Positions 52,031-59,550 of a stretch of DNA of 64,000 nucleotides are shown here, piece after piece (position 1 is the stretch's first letter; each line of letters opens with the position of its first letter). The notes beneath the pieces are model-generated. The model made no database searches. It saw only the letters and a program-made list of their open reading frames with translations, and was not told the origin of the DNA. A program made the translations under genes and the position numbers. This DNA comes from Myxococcales bacterium (GTDB lineage Bacteria > Myxococcota_A > UBA9042), in assembly GCA_009692425.1 (NCBI GenBank), contig SHZF01000002.1, positions 1 through 64,000 on the forward strand. Reading direction: 5' to 3'.

Positions 52031-54157
52031 CTACTTCCACACCGCCTTCAGCGTCGCCCCCGCCGCGCCGTCGCCCAGCACCGTCTTGGTGCCATCGGGC
52101 CACGTCACCGTGATGTCCGTCGCCTTGCCCGCCGCCCCGAGCCCGAAGTGGGCGAAACGGCTCGGTGTGCCCCCGAACGCGCCACTGCCAGCCAGCCACC
52201 GCGTGCGGGTGATGCCGCCGACCTTCGCCGAGACGATCGCGCCCAGCGCCGCCGTATTGCCGCCTTTGCCGGTGACGATGACGGTCAGGCTCGGCCCCTG
52301 CTTGGGCCAATCGTTGCGCAGGATGCGCACCAGCGACGTCGGGTTCATCGAAGCGCCGGGCCGCGTCTGCACAATGTCGAGGTCGCCGTCGCCGTCGAGG
52401 TCGATCGGCTGTTGGTCGACGAAGACGATGTGCGCGTACTTGCCCGGTGGCAGCGCGTACGGCTCGAAGCCCTTGCCGGTCAGGTTCAGGTAGAGCACGT
52501 CGATGCTCGTCTGGCCAATGAAGATGCCCTTGCCGCCGGGCTTCGGGCCCGCCGAACAGAATCCGGTGACGCTGGCGACCATCTCGGGGCTGAAGTTGAC
52601 GGACGCGCCAACGAGCAGGTCGTCGAGGCCGTTGTGGTCGAAGTCGGCGGCGATCGGCGACCACGCGCTGGAACCCCAGGTCGTTGACCACACGCCCCAC
52701 TTGCCGCCCTGGTCCTCGTACTGGACTGGCGTGCCGGGCTTGCCCTTGACTTGCATGTAGAGCGGCGTCGGTCCGCCCTCGGCGAGCACCAGATCGGCCT
52801 TGCCGTCGCTGTCAAAGTCGCCCGCCGTCCACCCCATCGAGCCGGAGTACTCATGCATGCCGATGGCCGTCGCCCACGACTGGAACGACTTGCCCGTGTT
52901 GTGCAGCAGTCGGCTGCTGCCGAAGTCGTCGCCGACCAGCACGTCCATCTTGCCGTCCGCATCGACATCGAGCGCCATCGCCACGGTCTGGCTGCCGCCA
53001 CCGGGCACGTTCCAGGCCTCGGTCGCATCGACGAGCGGCAGCGTGGGGCCATGAATGAGCACGCGATCCTGCAAGTCGTTGCTCATCGGCAGCGGGGGAT
53101 CGACCTTGCAGACGAGGTCCGTTGCCGTGAAGGCGCAGTCCAGCGACGCGCAATTGGGCGACTGAAAGCCGGACCCGATGTACAGGTCCAGGTCGCCGTC
53201 GCCGTCGAGGTCGGCGGGAACCATAGAAAACGCTGAGAAATCCATGACATATGGCATCCACTGGGCGGTCTTGTCGACGAAGCCGCCCTGGCCGTTGCCG
53301 AGGTAGAGCGCGACGCCCGAAAATCCGCCGAACAGGAGGTCGGGCATGCCGTCGGCGTTCATGTCGGCGGCCGTGCAGCCGAAGTTGGCCTGCAATACCG
53401 TGGTGTCGAACTTCGACGAGACGTGCGCGGGAGCACCCGGCCCGAGCAGCACCGCGTGGATGTTCGACTTGGAGCCGAGGACTTCGACCGCCGCGAAGTC
53501 CTGGCGGCCGTTGCCGTCGAAGTCGGCCACCGCGACGCAGGGCTGGTGGACGGCTTTCGGGTCGAAGCCGTACTCCGTCGTGACCTCGACCATTGGGGCC
53601 GGCGGCAGCGTCTTGGGCTCGATCTGCACGGGCGCCACGGCGTCGGCGTCTGCTGCGGACACGTCGGCTGGTGAGACTTCTGCGTCGAAGCCGGCGTCGG
53701 CGCCGTCGTTGGCGTCGCTGACCGTGCCGGATTCTGGGCTGTCGGCAGCCAGAGCGTTGGGCCCGATCGGCGTATCGACAAGGCTGGTCTCTGCGAGGTC
53801 AGGGCTGGCATCGACTTGCACCGTCGCCGTCACGGTGTCAGCCCCGTCGGCAGCCGGGGCCGCCGTGTCCGCGCGTTGGGGCAAGGCGCCGGGGTCAGCG
53901 GCAACATCTTCGAGGCCCGGCGGGCTGTCCGCGAGCCTTGCGGGCGCATCGGGCGGTGCGCCACCATCGAAGGCAACGTCCGTGGCGGCGGCCTTGGCGT
54001 CGAGGGCGTTCGCGGCGGGCGTAGGTGCAGGGTCGGGAGCCGTGCACCCGGCGGCCCAGCCAGCGGCTGCAGTCAGGACCAGGCCAGCGCTGCGCCGGTC
54101 GATGCCAGCCCAACGCGGGGCCGTCAAGGCGCAGGGAGTGCGTGCCTGTCGCGCCAT
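52031..54157 (-). CDS. FG-GAP/VCBS repeat lipoprotein with ASPIC/UnbV domain
   Basis: A 708-residue putative lipoprotein: basic N-terminus, hydrophobic run and lipobox AAGC, an Ala/Asp-rich linker of about 170 residues, then the propeller (DFDGNGRQD, DMNADGMPD, DLDGDGDLD, DVDADGKMD, DFDSDGKAD, DFDHNGLDD, DLDGDGDLD). The ASPIC/UnbV-like C-terminus runs AIVSAKVGGITRTRW to VTWPDGTKTVLG. It is a close paralogue of the products at 10268-12346 and 59551-61689, sharing text such as DGDLDIVQTRPG and the W-x-RNDLA/W segment. ATG 54157 has no clear Shine-Dalgarno sequence; the leader holds GACCAC repeats. Confidence 0.88.
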   Translation of the reverse strand: MARQARTPCALTAPRWAGIDRRSAGLVLTAAAGWAAGCTAPDPAPTPAANALDAKAAATDVAFDGGAPPDAPARLADSPPGLEDVAADPGALPQRADTAAPAADGADTVTATVQVDASPDLAETSLVDTPIGPNALAADSPESGTVSDANDGADAGFDAEVSPADVSAADADAVAPVQIEPKTLPPAPMVEVTTEYGFDPKAVHQPCVAVADFDGNGRQDFAAVEVLGSKSNIHAVLLGPGAPAHVSSKFDTTVLQANFGCTAADMNADGMPDLLFGGFSGVALYLGNGQGGFVDKTAQWMPYVMDFSAFSMVPADLDGDGDLDLYIGSGFQSPNCASLDCAFTATDLVCKVDPPLPMSNDLQDRVLIHGPTLPLVDATEAWNVPGGGSQTVAMALDVDADGKMDVLVGDDFGSSRLLHNTGKSFQSWATAIGMHEYSGSMGWTAGDFDSDGKADLVLAEGGPTPLYMQVKGKPGTPVQYEDQGGKWGVWSTTWGSSAWSPIAADFDHNGLDDLLVGASVNFSPEMVASVTGFCSAGPKPGGKGIFIGQTSIDVLYLNLTGKGFEPYALPPGKYAHIVFVDQQPIDLDGDGDLDIVQTRPGASMNPTSLVRILRNDWPKQGPSLTVIVTGKGGNTAALGAIVSAKVGGITRTRWLAGSGAFGGTPSRFAHFGLGAAGKATDITVTWPDGTKTVLGDGAAGATLKAVWK

Positions 54158-54167
54158 GTGCGGTCTC

Positions 54168-54191
54168 GTGGTCGTGGTCGTGGTCGTGGTC
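54168..54191 (-). repeat. Hexanucleotide repeat in the 5' leader of the 52031-54157 gene
   Basis: Four perfect copies of GTGGTC on the forward strand (GACCAC in the transcript), ten bases upstream of the start codon and inside the predicted untranslated leader, where a ribosome-binding site would normally be. Confidence 0.75.
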
Positions 54192-54248
54192 GGCTCGCGT
54201 GCGCCCGCCGGGTGCGCGGGTCTGCTGGAACCCGCCGCTTCGATTTGA

Positions 54249-54277
54249 ACCGTACGTGCGGCGCGCGGCGCTGGCAA
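54249..54277 (-). promoter_or_regulatory. Candidate promoter for the 52031-54157 gene
   Basis: Reverse strand TTGCCA, 17 bp, TACGGT, leaving a leader of about 85 bases that contains the hexamer repeat. Confidence 0.55.
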
Positions 54278-54296
54278 GGCGAGTTTGCGGGCGCCC

Positions 54297-55172
54297 TCAG
54301 CCGACGTACAGGACCGCGACCCCTGCGACGGCGAACAGCGTGCCGATCACGCCCGCCAGCGCCACCCTTTCACGCAGCCACCACGCCGCCAGCGGCAGCA
54401 CCAGGATCGGTTCAGTCGCCGCGACCGCTCCGGCCACGGCAAGGTCGATGCGCTGCAGCGCGGCGTGCAGGGCCCAGAACCCTCCGAGCGTGATGGTGGC
54501 CACCGCCGCGAGCAGCCCGGCCAACAGGCGCAAGTCTGAAAGTGGTGCGACGGCACTGCGCAAGCGGCCCGTGGCGAGGCCTGCTAGGGCGAGGCCGAGT
54601 GCGCTGGCACCGAGGCGCACGATCGTGGCGTCCGCGGCAGACACGGACCCGAGCGCTCGTTTGGTCAAGACCGTGCCGACGGCCATCGCGACGACCGCAC
54701 CCAGGCCGAACCACAGGCCGCGCCGCGTCGTCCGCGTGCCGCCACCTTGCACCTTGGCAAGCGTCACGCCCGCGACGCCCACCAGCACCAGGCCGATGCC
54801 GACCCACGCGCCAGGGCCGGGACTTTCGCCGAGGACCACCACCGCCAGCGCGACCGTCAGCACGGGGGCCAGGCACGCCAGCACCGCCAGCGCGTGGGCG
54901 CCGAGGTCCTGCAGCGCGAGGAAGAACAGGGTGTCGCCCAGCGCAATGCCGACCGTGCCGCTCGCCACGAGCCACAGCAACGATGCGCCGTCGATGCTGG
55001 CCGGCGCCGGTAGACCTGCCACCGCCAACATCAGGACGCAGCCGAGCGCGGAACTGGCGAGGTTCAGACCATAGGCGCTCAGCCGCTCGCCAATGCGCTT
55101 GTACAACACTGAGCCCACGGCCCAGCCTGCGGCCGACGCGAGTGCAAGGCTGATGCCGACCGGGGTGTCCAC
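54297..55172 (-). CDS. EamA/DMT family transporter
   Basis: 291 residues with about ten membrane segments in two EamA halves: VGISLALASAAGWAVGSVLYKR at the start and GLWFGLGAVVAMAVGTVLTKR for the second. It ends ERVALAGVIGTLFAVAGVAVLYVG, the usual second-repeat tail. Drug/metabolite exporters of this type pump amino acids, nucleosides or other small molecules; the substrate is unknown. GTG 55172 gives the typical start; upstream codons are not family-like. Confidence 0.9.
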   Translation of the reverse strand: MDTPVGISLALASAAGWAVGSVLYKRIGERLSAYGLNLASSALGCVLMLAVAGLPAPASIDGASLLWLVASGTVGIALGDTLFFLALQDLGAHALAVLACLAPVLTVALAVVVLGESPGPGAWVGIGLVLVGVAGVTLAKVQGGGTRTTRRGLWFGLGAVVAMAVGTVLTKRALGSVSAADATIVRLGASALGLALAGLATGRLRSAVAPLSDLRLLAGLLAAVATITLGGFWALHAALQRIDLAVAGAVAATEPILVLPLAAWWLRERVALAGVIGTLFAVAGVAVLYVG

Positions 55173-55278
55173 GTTGCAGTTCCGCGCCGGCACCGCGCCA
55201 CGGCGTGCAGGCCACGGCAGACATTGGTCGGCGCGGCTCGGGTATGCAAGGCCTAGGTGGACCGTTCCCTTCCCCGAG

Positions 55279-55307
55279 TTGCGCGGCCGCAGCGACCCCG
55301 CTAGCGT
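55279..55307 (+). promoter_or_regulatory. Candidate promoter for the membrane-anchored methyltransferase
   Basis: TTGCGC (55279-55284), 17 bp, TAGCGT (55302-55307), with a leader of about 26 bases to ATG 55340. Confidence 0.55.
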
Positions 55308-55339
55308 CACCGCGCGGCGGTGGCCGCGGTGGGCGACGG

Positions 55340-57109
55340 ATGGTGCGACGTGTTTCCCGGTGGCGAGGGGCGGCCGTCGTGGTAGTCGGCGCCGCACTGC
55401 TCGCCGTGTGGTCGGTACAACGGGACCGACGCCCCAGCCCGTCGCAACCGGTCGCGACGGAGACACCCCCGCAAACGGTGCCGCGCGCCGCTTGGGATCG
55501 AGCAGACCCGACGAAGGTGCGCTTCTCCGCCGCCGACTTCGGGCCGGACTTTCTCGATCGCTGGTGGCAGGCCCCGGCCGCAGATCGCCGGGCGCTGGCA
55601 CCGCTGCGCGAGGTGTTCCGACTGCGGCTGCGGCCCACGCTGGCGGCGGCACTGGCACGACCTGCCGAGGTTGGCGTGGACCCACGCCTCGCACAACGAC
55701 TCGCCGATGACGCCAACACATTCCTCGACGACGCGGGCCTCGTGGCGGCGCTGGCTGTCGCATACGGGGCCGAGGGCACCGCGGTCCCGCCCGACCTGGT
55801 CGCCCTGCTCACCCTGCCCGATGCGCGCCTGCTGCAATGGCTCGTGCTGGAGTTCGACGACCGAGGCCTGTTCGACCCAGGCCGCGCGTTTCGCCCTGGA
55901 CTCGACCGCGAGGCGCGGCGCTCGGTGAACGCGCTCGCGTTGGCGCCCTTGTTCGGCCCCGGTGCGCGCGTGCCCGGTCGTCTCCCCGCCGTCACGGGCC
56001 TTGCCGACGCCCTGACCGCTACAGACCTGCCCGACACCCCGACTGCCACGGGGCGCTCGCGCTTCGAGGGGCTCGCCGCCTCGCTGGCCGACGAAGAACG
56101 CCAGCGCTCCCTTGAACGGAAGCTCGCAGCCCTTGAGCACCCGGTGCGCCAACACCTGCTACAGCCCGCCGTCGTCGTGCGCGAGCTCGGCGTGCGACCC
56201 GGGATGGAAATCGTCGACATCGGTGCCGGTGGGGGTCACCTCAGCCTGCCGCTCGCGACGGCGCTGGCGGGGACGGGGCACGTGTGGGCGACCGACGTCG
56301 ACGAGCGCATGGTTGAGCTCCTCCAGCAGCGGGGCCGCGACCAAGGGCTGGCGGCGCTCAAGCCCGTGTCCGTGCAGCCGGGCAGCGACGTGTTCTACCG
56401 CGCCCACACTTTCGACCTCGCCGTGCTGTGCAGCGTGTACGAGTATCTCGGCGCGCCCGACTCGTTCTTTCACATGTTGGCGCCTACACTGCGGTCGGGC
56501 ACCGGCCGGCTCGCCATCTTGCAGGGGCATACCGCCGAGCGCTGGTTCCCGGCGGACTTCGACGCGCCGTTTCGCCATGCCGTGTTGAAGGCCACGGCGC
56601 CGCACGGGCCGGTGTGGCGGCGCCTGCAACCGTCGGTGCACGCCGCGCTGCTGGCGCTGGCTTCGACAGAGACGGTCAACGCCAGCGTGCAGGATGCGCT
56701 GGCCGACGATTTCACCCGGATGCTCGACGACGCGCAACTGCTGGCCGACCTGGGCGCGTTTGCGGACCCGGCCGGCAAGCGACCCGACGCTTGGCTGGCG
56801 GCGCTCGGTCCGGACGATTGGCGGCTCGTGCAGTGGATTCGCGGCACATTCGGCGAGGCGTTGATCCACGCGGGTACGGCACCGGCAGGCACCTTGGAGC
56901 GCCGCGCCCTGCGCAGCGTGAACTGGTTGGCGCTGCTGCCGTTCTTTCACGAGTCGCTGCCGCGTGAAGTCTACCCGCGCGGCATCTACCTGACGCCTGC
57001 CGGCATCGCGCGACGCATGGCGCGGGTCGGCTATCGGTTGGAGCGCACGGTCACGGCGCTGCCTGCACACGATTTTCTCGTGTTTGCGCCCGCTACGCCG
57101 GGGCGTTGA
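55340..57109 (+). CDS. Membrane-anchored protein with class I methyltransferase domain
   Basis: 589 residues. N-terminal MVRRVSRWRG and a single hydrophobic segment (AAVVVVGAALLAVW, about residues 11-24) anchor the rest, probably outside the cytoplasm, which is odd for a SAM enzyme. Residues about 65-215 are helical with Leu/Asp-rich repeats (RLLQWLVLEFDDRGLFDPG). A related motif recurs late (WRLVQWIRGTFGEALIHAG ... LRSVNWLALLPFFHE), suggesting an internal duplication around the methyltransferase core (MEIVDIGAGGGHLSLPLATAL, about 285-310; ATDVDERMVELL). No peptidoglycan or protein substrate domain is recognised. The Shine-Dalgarno sequence is weak. Confidence 0.78.
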   Translation: MVRRVSRWRGAAVVVVGAALLAVWSVQRDRRPSPSQPVATETPPQTVPRAAWDRADPTKVRFSAADFGPDFLDRWWQAPAADRRALAPLREVFRLRLRPTLAAALARPAEVGVDPRLAQRLADDANTFLDDAGLVAALAVAYGAEGTAVPPDLVALLTLPDARLLQWLVLEFDDRGLFDPGRAFRPGLDREARRSVNALALAPLFGPGARVPGRLPAVTGLADALTATDLPDTPTATGRSRFEGLAASLADEERQRSLERKLAALEHPVRQHLLQPAVVVRELGVRPGMEIVDIGAGGGHLSLPLATALAGTGHVWATDVDERMVELLQQRGRDQGLAALKPVSVQPGSDVFYRAHTFDLAVLCSVYEYLGAPDSFFHMLAPTLRSGTGRLAILQGHTAERWFPADFDAPFRHAVLKATAPHGPVWRRLQPSVHAALLALASTETVNASVQDALADDFTRMLDDAQLLADLGAFADPAGKRPDAWLAALGPDDWRLVQWIRGTFGEALIHAGTAPAGTLERRALRSVNWLALLPFFHESLPREVYPRGIYLTPAGIARRMARVGYRLERTVTALPAHDFLVFAPATPGR

Positions 57110-57130
57110 GGGTCGCCTGTGGGCGAGGCT

Positions 57131-58540
57131 CTAGATGTCTGCGTGCAGCCCCATGTCGGCCTGCGGCCCCGCCGCCCGGCGCAGGACGCCGTTGCGCGGT
57201 TCGGACAGGCAGCGCTGGATTTCGGACGTGTAGAAGATGCCCGCGCCCTGCAGCATCGGCCGGCCATCGTTCCACGCCAGCCAGCCGCGGGCGCTGAGCG
57301 CCTCCCACCAAGGTGCAAAATCGCGGGCAAGATCGCGGCCAAATTCGCGGGCGTAGTCTGTCGCGTCGAGCCAGGGGCAGCCTTCGAGGCCCTTGAGCAC
57401 GTAGATCAGGCGTAAATCTATGGCATCAAACGTGAAAATCGCGTCGATGCAACTCGCGTCGGCGTCTGCCGGGGCACCGGCCGGCGTGGCGTTGCGCGCA
57501 TGGTATGCCTCGCGTCCGACGACGTTCTTGTACGTGTGGCCGGGTGCGGCGTGCGTGCCCGACAACAGTGAGTTGGCGCCGTACCCGATGCCCACCCGGT
57601 CGTTGTGCAGCACGTCGCGGTACATCTCGAGAAACTGGACCGGTGGCAGGTGGCTCCGGCAATAGTCCGTATACCCATCGGCCCGAAAACCGCGCGCGAG
57701 CAACGCGTCTCGCCCGCCAAGGAACGCATCGCGCGTGACCTCGACTGGCGGCAGTTCGTGCTTGCGTCGCGCGAACGCCGAGTCGCCACCCAACGTCAGC
57801 GGGTGGTTGACGATGCCATCGACGCCCCAATCGTCGAGCAGGGCGATGTCGGCCACGACGTCGGCGGGCGTCTGCTCGAACCAGCCGGTGATGAGGTCCA
57901 CCGAGCAGTGGATGCCGTGCTCGCGGCAGAACGTCGCCGTACGCTGGATGTGCTCGTGGCGCTGCGTGCGGCCGCTGTACGCGATCAGGTGCGACTGCAG
58001 GGTCTGGGCGCCGACACTGATGCGGTTGACGCCCACGGCCGCCAGTGCCTCGAGGCGTCCGGGCGTGAAAAGCCCCGGGGTCCCTTCGAAGGTAGTCTCG
58101 CAACTCTTTGGAATGTCGAACTTCTCGTGCAGACGGTCGAACACTTCGTGGATGCTCGCCTCGTGCAACACATTGGGCGTGCCGCCGCCGAAATAGAGCG
58201 TCTTCAACGTACGGCGGCCGAGTCGGGCGGCGACGCGGTCGAGTTCTGCGTAGAGGTCGGCGAGGTACGCCTCGACGTGGGCGTAAGAGCGGAAGTCCTC
58301 GCGCGCGAACAGGCAGAATCCGCAGGCTTCCGGCTCGGTCGGCGGGCAGAACGGGATGTGGACGTAGAAGTTGAGCGACCGCTGGGCGTCGACAGGTGCC
58401 AGGGCCTCAGACAAGGGTGGTTGGCGGCGCTGCCAGAAGCGCGGGCTCGGGTGCCCGTACTGGATTTTCGTGCCGGGCTCGCGCCCGATGTGCCGGTCCA
58501 AGTATTGGGAAACCCCTTCGGCGGTGGCGAGCAGCGGCAT
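57131..58540 (-). CDS. HemN/HemW-like radical SAM protein with atypical cysteine spacing
   Basis: 469 residues of the oxygen-independent coproporphyrinogen oxidase-like family: FYVHIPFC at the motif start, LYFGGGTPNVL, FEGTPGLFTPGRLEALAAVGVNRISVGAQTL, VDLITGWFEQT and HPLTLGGDS. The iron-sulfur motif is C65-x7-C73-x2-C76 (FCPPTEPEACGFC) instead of the family's Cx3Cx2C. An extended C-terminal domain runs to HADI. Start ATG 58540 (AAGGA five bases upstream) rather than 58561. Heme synthesis is possible, but HemN-like proteins also include HemW chaperones and methyltransferases; the cluster motif makes the role uncertain. Confidence 0.85.
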   Translation of the reverse strand: MPLLATAEGVSQYLDRHIGREPGTKIQYGHPSPRFWQRRQPPLSEALAPVDAQRSLNFYVHIPFCPPTEPEACGFCLFAREDFRSYAHVEAYLADLYAELDRVAARLGRRTLKTLYFGGGTPNVLHEASIHEVFDRLHEKFDIPKSCETTFEGTPGLFTPGRLEALAAVGVNRISVGAQTLQSHLIAYSGRTQRHEHIQRTATFCREHGIHCSVDLITGWFEQTPADVVADIALLDDWGVDGIVNHPLTLGGDSAFARRKHELPPVEVTRDAFLGGRDALLARGFRADGYTDYCRSHLPPVQFLEMYRDVLHNDRVGIGYGANSLLSGTHAAPGHTYKNVVGREAYHARNATPAGAPADADASCIDAIFTFDAIDLRLIYVLKGLEGCPWLDATDYAREFGRDLARDFAPWWEALSARGWLAWNDGRPMLQGAGIFYTSEIQRCLSEPRNGVLRRAAGPQADMGLHADI

Positions 58541-58605
58541 CCAGTTCCTTCGGGCGGCCATGCAGCGAGTGCAAGGGGGGCCGCCCCGCCCGCGGCGACA
58601 GCGCT

Positions 58606-58634
58606 ATCGTAGCCCAAGGGGTTGCGGGTTGCCA
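58606..58634 (-). promoter_or_regulatory. Weak candidate promoter for the radical SAM gene
   Basis: Reverse strand TGGCAA, 17 bp, TACGAT, about 65 bases before ATG 58540. Good -10, weak -35. Confidence 0.3.
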
Positions 58635-58691
58635 CGGTTGGCGAGGTAGACCCGCTCCCGGCCCCGACGGGGCCCTCCCCGCCGACCGCCG

Positions 58692-59084
58692 CTAGCCGAT
58701 CCGCGCCACGCCCCAAGCGTCGAACACCGGATCGACGCTCACCAACACCGCCCCCAGCGCCAAAGCCTGGGCAGCCAGCATCCGGTCGAAGGGGTCGCGG
58801 TGGTCGCCCGGCAGCAGGCCGGCACGCAGTCCGTGTTCGGGCAGGACGGGCAGCCCCTCCACTTGGAGCGCGGCCAGGGCGGCGGGCAGGTCGAGGAGGC
58901 TGACGCCGCGCAACCGCAGCTTGCCGATGCGGACCTTGGTCGCGATTTCCCACATGGACGCCGCGCTGTAGTAGGCGGGCCCGTCACGGCGGTTGACCTC
59001 TGTGCGCGCCGTCATCGGCATTCGCTCGTTGCCTTCAAACATCCACACGATGATGTGCGTGTCGAACAACCGCGGCCGCGTCAC
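58692..59084 (-). CDS. vapC: VapC-type PIN-domain toxin
   Basis: A 130-residue PIN-domain ribonuclease toxin: N-terminal FDTHIIVWMFEGNERM (first acidic residue), SAASMWEIATKVRIGKLRLRG (central acidic residue), HRDPFDRMLAAQALALGAVLVSVDP (third and fourth acidic residues). The acidic cluster needed for metal-dependent RNA cleavage is present. GTG 59084 has GGAGGG just upstream and overlaps the antitoxin stop as GTGA; an in-frame GTG at 59096 is an alternative. It would be inhibited by the product of the gene directly upstream. Confidence 0.92.
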   Translation of the reverse strand: MTRPRLFDTHIIVWMFEGNERMPMTARTEVNRRDGPAYYSAASMWEIATKVRIGKLRLRGVSLLDLPAALAALQVEGLPVLPEHGLRAGLLPGDHRDPFDRMLAAQALALGAVLVSVDPVFDAWGVARIG

Positions 59085-59326
59085 TTGCCCTCCCACGCGT
59101 CCAGTTCTTCGTCGGGCAAGGGCTCCAGCAGGTCGCCTTCAACCAGCAGGATGCCTTTGAGCGCCCCGAACCTGCCCTGAACCACCGGCGCCGCGGGCTG
59201 CACGACGGGCACCAAGCGCGCCACGGGCACGGCGCCTCGCGCAATCACGATCTCCTCTCCGGCTTCGACGCGGGCCAGCAGGCGCGACAGGTGGGTCTTG
59301 GCGGCGTGGACGGTGACAATTTCCAT
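59081..59326 (-). CDS. vapB: Phd/VapB-type antitoxin
   Basis: An 81-residue antitoxin of the Phd/YefM family: VTVHAAKTHLSRLLARVEAGEEIVIARGAVPVARLVPV is the classic DNA-binding N-terminal domain, followed by a flexible toxin-binding tail rich in Leu and Glu (DLLEPLPDEELDAW). It should neutralise the overlapping VapC-type toxin and bind the operator. Its ATG lies seven bases after the -10 hexamer of the candidate promoter, so the message may be leaderless. Confidence 0.92.
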   Translation of the reverse strand: MEIVTVHAAKTHLSRLLARVEAGEEIVIARGAVPVARLVPVVQPAAPVVQGRFGALKGILLVEGDLLEPLPDEELDAWEGK

Positions 59327-59332
59327 GGGGGT

Positions 59333-59361
59333 AGACTAACCGGGTTGGTCCAGGGGGTCAA
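59333..59361 (-). promoter_or_regulatory. Candidate promoter for vapBC
   Basis: Reverse strand TTGACC (59361-59356), 17 bp, TAGTCT (59338-59333). Only six bases separate the -10 from the antitoxin ATG at 59326, so transcription should begin at or next to the start codon. Confidence 0.6.
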
Positions 59362-59500
59362 TGCCGGCACCGGGAACCGGGCCAGGCTCCTCTCGGAACT
59401 GCCGGTTGTCGATGGAGCGCGCTTGGTCCAGCATGATTTCACAAGCCTCGGCGTTGCCTCCAGAGTTGACGCCATCACCTCCGCCATGACGCACGTGCGT

Positions 59501-59529
59501 TTGCCGCACCCCCCACCCGCTGCTACGCT
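59501..59529 (+). promoter_or_regulatory. Candidate promoter for the 59551-61689 gene
   Basis: TTGCCG (59501-59506), 17 bp, TACGCT (59524-59529). Predicted start near 59536, which coincides with the Shine-Dalgarno GGGGAGG at 59536-59542, leaving a very short leader. Confidence 0.55.
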
Positions 59530-59550
59530 GCTTCCGGGGAGGTGGCGCCG

